Assembly: GCA_000969725.1 (NCBI GenBank)
Contig: JXSR01S027542.1
Source of the DNA: Ophiothrix spiculata
Lineage: Eukaryota; Echinodermata; Ophiuroidea; Amphilepidida; Ophiotrichidae
Strand: one strand, 5' to 3'
DNA: 26,787 nucleotides
Shown here: in pieces, positions 1 through 10,814 of the stretch
Layout: the number at the start of each line of letters is the position of its first letter
How positions within the stretch are numbered: position 1 is the stretch's first letter
Position numbers and translations under genes: made by a program
Notes under the pieces: model-generated
Database searches by the model: none
What the model was told of the DNA's origin: nothing
Seen by the model: the letters and a program-made list of their open reading frames with translations, nothing else

Positions 1-135
1 CAGATTACAAATCAAAAGAAAGTTCACACACTTGAATCTTGTATGTTGCATAAAATGGGAGATGTCTGCCTGGAAAAACAAGTCTCCTGAAACAGACTAC
101 CACTGTTGAATGTCTGAAAGAGATCAAAAACAAAC

Positions 136-265
136 CAGTCTGCCGAATGTCATAAGCAAACCAGTTCCAGTCTGCCGAATGTATCAAGCAAGCCAGTCTG
201 CAGGCCAGTCTGCAGGCCAGTCTGCTCAGTCTGCAGGCCAGTCTGCTCAGTCTGCCCAGTCTGCC
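136..265. repeat. CAGTCTGC minisatellite
   Basis: CAGTCTGC occurs nine times, starting at 136, 168, 194, 206, 218, 227, 239, 248 and 257. The dense part (194-265) alternates 12-bp units (CAGTCTGCAGGC) and 9-bp units (CAGTCTGCT or CAGTCTGCC). A minus-strand frame is open through it and reads as repeated RLAC/RLSRLAC, but it has no ATG start and looks like a by-product of unit lengths divisible by three. Confidence 0.85.
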
Positions 266-299
266 TAATAGACGAACCGATTTCACATCAGTATATTGT

Positions 300-1881
300 G
301 GTTAAAATGCAAACAGCTTATTCTGAAAGGAATTCATCTTTTAAACCCACAATACACAAGACAGATACAACTAATGGGTCAATAATATTCAAAATACATA
401 CTGGCCACATAGTCTGAATTCCACAATAGTAGAATGTACTTTTCCAGAAGGGTTTATGTGTATCACATGCAATATGTGCTTTCAACTTTAGATAACCCAT
501 TTATGAGTAAATGTCACAAATCAATGGTAACCAAATCACAGGAACAAAGTACTTTACATTTACAATATGTCAACTTTCATAAACCAACGACCCATATTTA
601 TGATCTAATTACCTTCCAGCTGTGTAAGTACCAAAATTGTACTAATAGACAATCATATCTAATAAAATAGAAATTTGACAGTTTAAAGCACTTTCAATTT
701 CCAAATATAACATGAATTTTGCCAGTAGACAACATTACTTATTACATTAATTGCTTTTAAATTTCACAATTTTCAAGTTGTATGCGGCTACTTTCAACTT
801 CCCTGACGATACAATGGTATAACAGATGGAGATAAAAGGTTTTTTTTAATCCATAGGCATTAAAATGCCTATAGTCCCTTGTCCTCTTGTAAGCATTGGT
901 AAGGGGAGAGGCAGAAGGACAAATGGGAATTGAAAAATTGTGTGGGGAAACTGAGAAAAAAAATTGTGGGGAAACAATACAGTTATGTAGGTCACATACA
1001 TCTAGACAATGCAATGTCATTTTTAGCTAGGTGGCCTTGGGCTCTTATTTAATAATTGGTAGCTTTATCAAAATAGTATGGTCCAAATTATCATATAATT
1101 TGTTCTGTTCATCAAGCCAGAATATAGGCCAACTTTCTCAGATGTCAATATGCGTATCCAGTTTCAATGAATAACTTGATGACACTATTCAACAAATTGG
1201 ATATATAACCTGAAGCATATATACAACCAACAAGGCAATAACATGTTGATAGACCCAACTTATTCAAGAAATAGTGCTATTTCTAACAATTTAAGCATTA
1301 TTTAAGCCAAGAGCAAATCTCTTAATACAAGAATAATGGGAAGTGTTTTGTTTGGGGAGAGGGGGATGTACGACCTAAAAGTTATCCCCTCTGAAATATT
1401 CATTCTACTTCAAACTTGTTATTTATAAGTAATGATATTCTACATCAAGTAGTTGTATCTTTAAAAATTTACAAACATCTTAACAAGTTCAAAATTGTGG
1501 TAATAAGATACGAAGCTGAAATATGATAACCCAAGAACTGAAGTACTAGTAAATGATTACTGTGACTTCATTACAAAAGTGGTCTATTGTTATTCTGGTG
1601 GTTGGAGTTTACAAAAGTGAGTCAAAAACAAGGTTGCCTTGGGTGAAATATCCTTTTTACAGGGTGTTGTCTGAAGCTGAAGAAAGAAATTCAACCAATA
1701 GTTTATTTTCCCTCAAACTACCGTTTTCATGATTTTCAGCAACAGATTTGGAAATGAGGGGCAACACTTTCAACAAAATTATTTGGAAATTGATAATTAA
1801 TTAGGATACTGTGGAATGCTATATGATACGTATCTCATTTTACTTCATCGGGGGTCTGAATCATCTTAATAGTTCTTTCAC
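300..1881. other. Unassigned AT-rich sequence
   Basis: I see no coding exon, repeat family or RNA gene here. The open frames are short, begin at non-ATG codons or have unremarkable composition. This lies downstream of the last visible kinase exon, so it could be intron or 3' flank of that gene. Confidence 0.5.
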
Positions 1882-3017
1882 TAGGACAGCCAAAACGCGA
1901 GATCAAAGGGTGCCGACAAAATTATTAAACACGCGGACTTTGCAGCTCTGAACTGCGAACTTTTGGGGTCGAAGATGATGCTGTTTCCCGCGATATTTTG
2001 AAATATTTTCTTCTAGCAATAAAAACATTTCTATTTATCGACATTGATTTCTAAAGTTATCACATTAAAGTTCTTGAAATACTCTTTCAAATACATATTT
2101 TCTTTACAAATATTGTTCAGTAATAATTGTAAAATCTTCATCCAAAGTTTTTGTTGTAAAATTACGACTTGAAACTAAAAAGTTTGTTTACATTTTTGTT
2201 CTTTGAATAGAAAAATATCCAACACTCTACAGTATTCAACATTATTTTAATTCATTAGAACAAACTTTGATTAATAAAAGCCGCCTATTTCCAGACATGG
2301 GCACCCTCCATGAAAGCATGAAATTAACAATAAATAATCATAACATAAGCCTTCGATTAATACATTTTACGGCCATTTTTACCTGTCTTTGAGAGTAAAA
2401 CGCGTAATTTCCTCTGCGCGATTATTAGAAAAACCGCGTGGAGTAGCGCAACGCGGAAGATTTTATGCGTTTACCCTCTTAATTACGCAAACGCGATCGC
2501 CCAAAATTAAGAAGTATAGGTTGATGGGGTAAAAATAGCGACATGATATTGAGAATCAATTAAATATCTACAAAATCCCTTCTTGTCAAATATCCAACGT
2601 GATTTTGGAAAAACTAATTAGAGTAGGTTGTAGATCAGCAAAAGATCTTTATATTTCCTGAAATTCAGAGGTGGGCACCTCGTAGTTTTGAAATTAAAGA
2701 TGAAACGCAGTTCGGCTGGATCGGTTTTGAAGGTAATTCTGTGAAGTTTTCTTGGAGTAAATTTGGGACAAAAGTGTTATGATCAAGTATTAAAACATCT
2801 TCAATCTAAATGATTTTAAATAACCATATAATTTGAAGTTTTTGCAACATAATCCCGTTCAGAGCGTCTGTTTTCAAGAATGCAAATTCGAAAACGATAT
2901 TTTTGAAAAATGTTTACATTTTTGGGTTATTTTTGCTTGCCAAAACTGCTGCGTAAGGCTACGCGGGACATCGCGTAATGTTTAATAATTTGACGCAAAA
3001 GGCCGCTGGCTGTCCTA
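1882..3017. mobile_element. Non-autonomous DNA transposon with imperfect TIRs (about 1.14 kb)
   Basis: The left end begins TAGGACAGCC and the right end finishes GGCTGTCCTA, a perfect 10-bp inverted match. Further in, AAATTATTAAAC (left) pairs with GTTTAATAATTT (right), and both ends carry CpG-rich blocks (CACGCGG, TACGCGGG). The TIRs are about 50 bp with gaps. The outermost TA on each side could be a target duplication. There is no transposase-like reading frame, so it would depend on another element. An internal CpG-rich inverted repeat lies at about 2390-2480. Confidence 0.72.
2390..2480. repeat. CpG-rich inverted repeat inside the 1882-3017 element
   Basis: The left arm begins gagagtaaaacgcgtaattt and pairs imperfectly with the right arm, which ends ttttatgcgtttaccctc. 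The sequence between is rich in CG dinucleotides (gcgcgatt, accgcgtgg, gcgcaacgcgg), unlike the CpG-poor surroundings. Confidence 0.5.
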
Positions 3018-4135
3018 CTGATCAGGACGTGCTGGCAATTACAATGGCATCTTTCTACAGGTATTGAAACTTTCTCAAAGTGAAATATTTGTTTATGTAT
3101 GGAATTACAAACAACAGTGTATAAGTGGAGACGTATCTATGCATAAATGACTTTTCAAATATATTGATAATCAAGATATGGACCTTTGTCATTCATTCCA
3201 CAACCACTAAATAATGGGCTAAATTTAACAGCAGTAGAAGAGGTTTCTGTAATTTATAAAAAAAAGAAACCTTCATTATTTCACATTTTAAATGCCCCTT
3301 TAACAAAATTACCATTTCTTAACCAAAACACTTTCAATTATGTAACACAGTACTAACTTAATAAATGTAACCTATATCTTCCATACAATACACGCTGATG
3401 AAGTTCTCGTAAAGTGAGCCGGGCGGGGGGTTGGGGTGAAAGATGATAACCAGGCCGGGGGTAATTCATTGCAATCATTCTACCCTCAGGGTGTGCCCCA
3501 GTTTTTTCCAGATTTCTCTCCCCCTTCCTTAAGTGTATATGGTAATAGCACAAGGGGCTGCTGCAGGTTAAATGCCCTTAAAAACAATAAAAGGCACCGA
3601 GTCAATACACAAAGTGCATGTGCATCCGGTTGAGGGACTCCTATATGTATCTGCCAGGGTATATCTTTTGTATAAATGAAAATCAAAATGCTTGCTAACA
3701 GTAAATGAATCAAAATTGGCTGCCCTGAGACACAGTTTTTATCACAATATCCCGAGAAATGGTGCAACAGCTTTTAACAAGAATGCCTCATTTTCTCATT
3801 ATTTGAATCTGAACATATGCTCAAAATCAGAACTGAGAGAAACATCCGTAATCTAGATCCATTTACCGAGCAAATTTATCAGATCAATTCAATTGAGCAA
3901 TTCTACGCCAAGCACAAATGAGAGGATCTCACAAAATAAAATCCAAGAAAGTTAAGAAAAACATAAAGTGTGAAGAAATCAACTATAAGGAGAATCGATT
4001 AATTATTCATTAATATTCAAGAAGTAATTTGTTTCAATAACTTCTCAGTTGGTAGTTTTCTGTTACTACTTACCCTACAACATCATTCCCAGAGCCACAA
4101 TGAGATGTAATAAATCAAATAGGCCTACTACGGTT
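3018..4135. other. Unassigned spacer with a GC-rich patch
   Basis: Most of the stretch is featureless and AT-rich. About 3410-3660 stands out as GC-rich (gccgggcggggggttggggtg, aggccgggggtaa, ctcccccttcc). Frames are open on both strands there, but I recognise no protein. It is probably a fragment of an unidentified repeat. Confidence 0.4.
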
Positions 4136-4250
4136 AAGTAGTGCAATCTATTATCCCTCGGTACTGGCTATGAGACTTATCTCTTCGGCCTGTGGCCTCA
4201 GGATAATAGTCACATAGCCAGTACCTCGGGAAAGATAGATATCACTACTT
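4136..4250. mobile_element. Fold-back element (about 115 bp)
   Basis: AAGTAGTG at the left end and CACTACTT at the right end are inverted copies. The similarity continues through imperfect arms of about 40 bp that share the block ggtactggctatg / catagccagtacc. The loop is about 30 bp. It has no coding capacity. Confidence 0.75.
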
Positions 4251-4256
4251 CACCTC

Positions 4257-4479
4257 TATACTTTGATCAACACTAGATAGGCGGGAAATAAGAAGCTTTT
4301 CTTCATCTACAAGTAAACATAATCCAACTTACACGCGCACCGAAGATGCTGATGCGCAAGTCGCACATACAACACGCGCTGCGCCTCCTGCAGTTGTGCT
4401 GTGTTCAGCTACGCACGCCCCTATCTGTATCAATTCACGAAGTGAAGATGCCCGCCTATTTGATGTTGATCAAAGTATA
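4257..4479. mobile_element. MITE with 29-bp TIRs and a CpG-rich core
   Basis: The left arm (4257-4285) starts TATACTTTGATCAACA and ends ATAGGCGGG. The right arm (4451-4479) is its inverted copy at 26 of 29 positions. The core contains acacgcgcacc, caacacgcgctgcgcc and acgcacgcccc. It begins six bases after the 4136-4250 fold-back. Confidence 0.75.
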
Positions 4480-4695
4480 AACCATGTATAATATGCACTA
4501 CAACACTGCTTGATACTACAAGTGTTTGTTGATTTCAGGTGTTGGAGCTCATGACTTCAGAGAAACTTTCCTTTCTATAAAAATCTATTGCAAAGTCTAT
4601 CTAGAAATGCATGATAGATTAAAGGTCTCATAAACATTACACAAAATATGTTTGAGAATTATCTTTCCATTTGATAGTTAAAATGGATTTGGTAA

Positions 4696-5550
4696 ATAAC
4701 CCCCTTACTTGGTAGCTATTCACAACATCACATCATCAAAATACAACATGGGTTGTAACATGACCTGATTAGAGCAACTAACGCAGAACTTAAGACTTAG
4801 CAGAAAAAGTGTCATTAGATCCAGTGAGATGCATCCCTCATGGCCATGATGAGATCCAAGGGGAAATCAGGCCAGGCAGGGTCTTCCTATATCTACCAAA
4901 CTATTGCCTCAATCTATGTGGGGAAAAGCTGCTAAGTGAATTACAACTTGATTGTGCTTTCTAGAAAGAAAACATCAACATATTTACTCACACACACACA
5001 CAAAAAACCAATGTTTACCTATTTGATATCACTTTCTGCAAATGATATTATATATGATAACCTGAATTTTCCATTTCACTCCTGAATAGTAACACAAATG
5101 GTTGAAAATTTTATCTTTTTGATTTTGGAATTTTGAACGAGAGGATAAAACTGGCATGGGAGTTGACTTATGAAACCTGCTTTACCAATAGGAAACTGAA
5201 TACACAAGATGTTATCCTTTGGTGTTTTAAAATAAAGCATCAATCTGCCTTTCCTCTTGGCGCTGTTCAGCTCCAAATGGGAAATATTGGGTTTATCGTT
5301 TCTTCACTAATGAAGTTATAACTGCTTTTTGAGAAAATTAGTTGGATTAACTTGAGTGGATCAAATTCATTTCCATTTTTATTTTATCCCATGGAATGTT
5401 ATACCACATGGTATCAGTTGCCCAGGTGAAAATTAGAGGGATCCATGCCTTATTTGGTCTCATACTTGAATACAAGAACATTTCAGACCTAAATTTGGTA
5501 AACGTGTCTGTTGAATATTCAACAAGAAACACAGAGCCTCTTGATGTTCA
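4696..5550. repeat. Tandem triplication, copy 1 (about 855 bp)
   Basis: This is the first of three head-to-tail copies; the shared landmark caacatgggttgtaacatgacctg starts at 4744. Only this copy has a run of CA dinucleotides (4989-5002). The plus strand just before it contains tttggtaaa, which occurs about 60-75 bp before the equivalent boundary in the later copies. The boundary may therefore be a deletion at that short homology. Confidence 0.88.
4989..5002. repeat. (CA)n microsatellite
   Basis: This is a run of seven CA units followed by an A tract, inside triplication copy 1. The equivalent site in copies 2 and 3 is ctcacaaaaa, so the CA run expanded after duplication. Confidence 0.85.
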
Positions 5551-6402
5551 ATAAAACCCCTTACTTGGCAGCAATTCTCAACATGACATCCTCATAATAC
5601 AACATGGGTTGTAACATGACCTGTTTAGAGCAACTAACATAGAACTTGAGACTAAAACAGAAAAAAGTGTGATTAGATCCAATGAGATGCATCCCTCCTG
5701 GCCATTATGACATCCAAGGGGAAATCAGGCCAGGCAGGGTCTTCCTATATCTACAAAACTGTTGCCTCAATCTATGTGGGAGAATCTGCTAAGTGAATTA
5801 CAACTTGATTGTGCTTTCTGGCAAGAAAACATCAACATATTTACTCACAAAAACACAATGTTTAACTATTTGATATCATTTTCTGCAAATGATATACACG
5901 ATAACCTGAATTTTGCATTTCACTCCTGAATAGTAACACAAATGGTTGAAAATTTTATCTTTTTGATTTTGGAATTTTGAACGAGATGTATAAAACTGGC
6001 ATGGGAGTTGACTTATGAAACCTGCTTTCCCAATAGGAAACTGAAAACACAAGATGTTATCCTTTGTTGTTTTAAAATAGAGCATCAATCTGCCATTCCT
6101 CTTGGCGCTGTTCAGCTCCAAATGGGAAATACTGGGTTTATTGTTTCTCCACTAATGAACTTATAACTGCGTTTTAAGCAAATTAGTTGGATTAACTTGA
6201 ATGGATCAACTTCATTTTCATTTTAAATTCATCTTATGGAATGTTATACCACCTAGAACCAGTTTCCCAGGTGAAAATTAGAGTTTCATGCCTTGGTCTC
6301 ATATCTGAAACCATTAAATAAAAGAACATTTCACACCTATATGAATTTGGTAAACGTATCTGTTGAATATTCAACAAGAAACAAAGAGCCTCTTGATGTC
6401 CT
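5551..6402. repeat. Tandem triplication, copy 2 (about 852 bp)
   Basis: This is the second copy, with its landmark at 5600. Compared with copies 1 and 3 it has one extra base near 5987 (gagatgtataaaac against gagaggataaaac). That shifts the open frame seen in the other copies, which argues against that frame being protein-coding. Confidence 0.88.
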
Positions 6403-7181
6403 ATAAAACCCCTACTTGGCAGCAATTCTCAACATCACATCCTCAAAATACAACATGGGTTGTAACATGACCTGTTTAGAGCAACTAACATAGAACTTGA
6501 GACTAAAACAGAAAAGTGTGATTAGATCCAATGAGATGCATCCCTCCTGGCCATTATGACATCCAAGGGGAAATCAGGCCAGGCAGGGTCTTCCTATATC
6601 TACCAAACTATTGCCTCAATCTATTTGGGGGAAAGCTGCCTAAGTGAATTACAACTTGATTGTACTTTCTGGAGAGAAAACATCAACATATTTACTCACA
6701 AAAAAAGGGAAAAACAATGTTTACCTATTTGATATCCACAAATGGTATATATGATAACCTGAATTTTGCATTTCACTCCTGAATAGTAACACAAATGGTT
6801 GAAAATTTTATCTTTCTGATTTTTGAACGAGAGGATAAAACTGGCATGGGAGTTGACTTATGAAACCTGCTTTCCCAATAGGAAACTAAATACACAAGAT
6901 GTTATCCTTTGTTGTTTTAAAATAGATCATCAATCTGTCATTCCTCTTGGCGCTGTTCAGCTCCAAACGGGAAATACTGGGTTTATTGTTTCTTCACTAA
7001 TGAGGTTATAACTGTGTTTTAAGCAAATTTGTTGGATTAATATGAATGGATTAACTTCATTTACATTTTTAATTCATCTTATGGAATGTTATACCTCATG
7101 ATATCAGTTTCCTAGGTGAAAATTAGAGATTCATGCCTTGGTCTTCATACTTATTGAATACAAGAACATTTCAGACCTAAA
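6403..7181. repeat. Tandem triplication, copy 3 (about 779 bp, truncated)
   Basis: This is the third copy, with its landmark at 6451. It ends at tttcagacctaa and lacks the last 70 or so bases of the unit (the part with ttgaatattcaacaagaaac). Copies 2 and 3 share caattctcaacat and the spelling ccatt(a)tgacatccaagg against copy 1, suggesting copies 2 and 3 separated last. Confidence 0.88.
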
Positions 7182-7357
7182 GGTACTTCAAATGGTATTG
7201 TAAAAAAAATGTACATATCTAGACAAATAGGAAATTAATATCAGACAAAATTGAATATTATTTTCTTTAATACTCAAGAGTCTAAACTCTGTATACTGAC
7301 AAGAATTTTCACATTTATGCCGAGAAAATTTTGGTCTTATAATCTATTATATAGTTA

Positions 7358-7469
7358 CACTCCAGATCAAAAGTGTTTGCGCACAAAACCTTTAACCTAC
7401 CATGTCTCGAGAACCATTCATCATTTACGTAATATTTAAGCGTGCGCAAACACTTTTGAGCGGGAGTGT
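7358..7469. mobile_element. TA-flanked MITE with Tc1/mariner-like ends (112 bp)
   Basis: The ends CACTCC...GGAGTG are flanked on both sides by TA, the target duplication of Tc1/mariner elements. Inverted arms (7355-7384 and 7442-7471) share 28 of 30 positions, including caaaagtgtttgcgcac. The core is too short to code. It lies between the triplication and exon 4. Confidence 0.82.
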
Positions 7470-7752
7470 AATTAAGATGTCATATGGGAACACAGAGTAC
7501 CTACTGATTAGTATTCACTATCATTTTTGCTTATGAAACATTTAAGCCTCTTTCAACCAATAGCTGTATGGAGAGAATAAGGATCAGAGTCCTCCCACCA
7601 GTTTACCCTCCAGTTAAATTAGGTTGTCAAGGATGTTTTGTCAGATAAAAAATATAGGAAAAGACAAATGGGCAAAGTTGAAAGAGATGAGTAAAATGGG
7701 AGGGGAAAAAGAAAATTTTGAAAAATCAGAACAGCTTTGATATAACTTTTAC

Positions 7753-7842
7753 CTGATTGAGATGGTGGTAGTAAATATCTTATAGCAATCTCTGGCGCTA
7801 AGAAAGGATGTTGGAAGGCATCCCATACGCTGATGCGGTCAC
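7753..7842 (-). CDS. Kinase exon 4 of 4 visible: CMGC-type kinase, C-terminal helix I (subdomain XI)
   Basis: This 90-bp exon completes a split Gly codon with exon 3, giving NPG|DRISVWDAFQHPFLAPEIA. The D-R-I-S-x-x-D-A-x-x-H-P-F-L motif is the hallmark end of a protein kinase domain; its Arg pairs with the conserved Glu of the APE motif. After it comes AIRYLLPPSQS, probably the start of a C-terminal extension. The acceptor is gttttcAG|GTGACC (AG at 7844-7843) and the donor is TCAG|GTAAAA (GT at 7752-7751). The exon ends in phase 1, so at least one more coding exon is expected at lower coordinates. I found no convincing one in 1-7752; it may be very short or lie outside the window. The four exons total 403 bp and are collinear with no stop codon. 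Confidence 0.93.
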
Positions 7843-10120
7843 CTGAAAACAACAGAAAAAATGCATATCAATTATATTAAGCTAAAAACACTTGCAGATG
7901 AAAAATGCGTAAAAATGTCAGGCAAAGTTAACAGGGAGGTAGAAAATTAACCTGTTGTATTCAATTTGCTATTTTAAAAAAATGAGCCACCATTTATTTT
8001 AAATATCATGTAAAAATAATTCTCATTTTACCCTTTAATTGTTAGAGTAGAAAGTAGGTTAAAACTGATTCCATAACATCTAACTAAGGAAGTATGAAAC
8101 AAACAACTGTTTTAAAGTGTTTATAATACCCTCATAATTGCACTCAAGTATGTATAATTCAGCAGTATTTGGGAAATAATCAATTTAAAACAGCAATTTC
8201 TACATATAAAACCTGAATAGCATGATATTTTCACAGTTTTTTAACTGGTTTTATTTTGATAATACCAATAAAAGCCAAAGATTAAAAGATTTAGATAAAT
8301 ATAAATCTTGTAACTTTGAATTGTTAAACTGGGACACTTCAATTCATGGCTCCATTAGTAAGTGCTTCACTTCTAACTAACATTATATCCATACTTACTA
8401 ATATAATTGTGTTTAGCCTAATTCAATCTCCTTGAATGTGATAAATGTTTAAACAAATTTACATAAACATTAGATATAAAAACACAGCTAATAAAAAGAA
8501 AACAAAACTTGTAAAATCAAGTTTTCAAGTTAGTAGGAAGGAGTTGTGTTGAGAAGTTTTCCGAGAGGATTTAAAAGCTAAGTATTGCTTGTCTACCTAA
8601 CCCATTTGATGATGCAGTGAAGAGGATTCACTCTCTCAATCCAACATATTATGTATCAGTCATAAAGTGCTGCATATGGTTATGATATAGAAAAATGGGG
8701 GCAAATTTAATCCAACTTTGCCATTGTTACCCCATCTGTACGAGGCAAAACATCACCCCAGGCTATCACAGAGCACTTGAGGCATCATCACATCATGAAC
8801 AGGAATAATGATAACAATCCAATTCCGCATCCAAATTGACTCGTATTAATTCATAAAACCCATGAGTATGTTTGTACAACATGTGAGTCACAACATCATC
8901 TCAAAGTTGAACAAATTAAACAACCTCAGTAATTTTTGGAGCAAGTGGGATCATGACCCAAACCCATAAAAATGGGAACATTTTCCAGCTACCCTTGTAT
9001 AAACATTTTTGTCAAAAACTCAAATGTTTCAAGCAAGTTTGAACACATATGAAACCATTTAGGCTAGTTAATATCAAATTTAGTCATAAAACACACAATG
9101 AGGAGGCTTAAAAGAAACTTTTTTCTTTCAAATTTCTCATCGGCTCTGTGCTGGCAAAGTGGGAGTTAAGCATATAGCTTAAGTAGTGAATTTGCACTTG
9201 GACTCAATACAAGTCATGTCTTGGCATGCCTTGCCTTTAAGTTTCACTTATTCCGAGCCTTCCTTGTGCATAGCCCAGGCATACCACAAGTCCATAGTAT
9301 ACCTTCCAAACAGACCCTCTGGCTACTCTCAGGGTGATCACTCGCATACTCCAACTGACGCACTCGTAAAACCATCCGTGTCATTTTCACACATCATCAA
9401 CGCAAAAGTTTGCAAGCCCTTATTAACTACTTTTATTAGGTGTTCGGGAAGTGAGAAAGGATGGTTAACGATATACCTTTAATTAGCACTTGCTTGATAC
9501 ACAGCATCTTATGTTTTGATCCTGGTTGCCATGGTTACGTATTATTTTGGCATGAAACAGCTGTGTCTCATCTGTCCATCACCGATACGTTCATTATTAA
9601 ACTATTACAAATATCATTACTAATTGTGTATTGTTGTGCTGATAATATTGTATGTATTTTGGTTCACTTTAATGGCTAACCCGTATTTAGTGTGGAACGA
9701 GGCGGTGTAGCATGTGGGAGAAACCATCCATGCTCATCCTTGTGTCACATCTAAGGGGATATGATTTATGATGATTGATAGCACTAAGTGGATTGGATTC
9801 ATTGACACTGGTCGCACAACTATAACACTGCCATCATTTGATGCATGCTCACATGTCCATCCACATTTAGGAAAAAATATTTCAATAACCTAAGCAGTGA
9901 GAGTACCCTTAGGATATTTGAATCATGTGGAAAGCTTAAACATGTTTGATTTTTTTTTTTTTCCAGGACATTTTTAAAGTTCTAAAGCACGCTAGTATAC
10001 ACACCAACAAATGTAATCACACTAACCAACCAACTATGGTGGCATCTCCTTATCCAGCAGTAATAAAAATGATATCAAAATAAATTTAAAACCGGAACTT
10101 ATATTTACAACTTGACAGCG

Positions 10121-10370
10121 TTGCAATAATAATTAATGGCCTTCAAAAGGCATTTGATTCTTTGCACTGGTCACATGACAGGTGGCTGATGATGTCACAG
10201 AGTAGGCCCTACCACGAGAAGATATCATGTGTATCCCATCATGCATTCCCATACAAACAATCCCACAGGAAGCAATGCATAATGGGAAACACATGATATC
10301 TTCTCTTGGCCTTACCTGGACCAATCCATAATCAAAGGTCTTTTGGGAGACCATTTGTTATTGTCACAAA
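10121..10370. mobile_element. Fold-back element with about 90-bp imperfect arms (about 250 bp)
   Basis: The inner arms share gagaagatatcatgtgt / acacatgatatcttctc, followed by cccatcatgcattcc / gcaatgcataatggg. The outer arms also pair: aatggccttcaaaaggcatttgatt on the left against the complement of aatcaaaggtcttttgggagaccatt on the right. The exact ends are uncertain by several bases. Confidence 0.75.
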
Positions 10371-10661
10371 GGGAAATTGCAAATAGAAGTGCCACTTTAA
10401 GATTTTTATATCTTGTACAACAAATTACTGTTGCAAAGGTTAAGGTCTCCGATGCTAATGTTTATAATTATGGGGTCCCAAAAGAGGACAGCATTTAATT
10501 TTATTCATTTGTGGTTCCAACAAAAAGTTTTAAAATTCAACAACTTACAGCATCTTTAAAATGCTTTTATGTAATTGGGGCCCTAAATTATGGTCCACAA
10601 TCATATTTTCTTGAAGCATATTGAGACCAGATTGTAGATAAGCATTCAAAGCAGACATATT

Positions 10662-10814
10662 TATATGTGGACCGCCGCGGCAAAAGGGTGCAGTTGTCGG
10701 CTCGTACATGTTGCTCCTTGTAGCATATCTGATGTATGTATGCATCAGATATGCTACAATGAGCAACATGTAGGAGCTGAAAACTGCACCCTTTTGCCGC
10801 GGCGGACACATATA
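10662..10814. mobile_element. Near-perfect hairpin MITE, copy A (153 bp)
   Basis: TATATGTGGACCGCCGCGGC at the left is mirrored by gccgcggcggacacatata at the right. The arms continue through aaaagggtgcag, cgtacatgttgctccttgtagcatatctgatg and its complement almost to the centre (gtatgtatgc). There is essentially no loop. The ends fit a TA target site. A second copy lies at 20071-20232. Confidence 0.88.

Noticed and set aside
5133-7011. Similar 62-codon plus-strand frames in triplication copies 1 and 3 as a repeated small gene
   Set aside because: They begin at TTG, copy 2 is frame-shifted, and the differences between copies are mostly amino-acid changing. They are explained by the DNA duplication alone.
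10545-10811. Overlapping minus-strand frames of 88 and 73 codons
   Set aside because: They run through the 10662-10814 hairpin, where symmetry keeps frames open on both strands.
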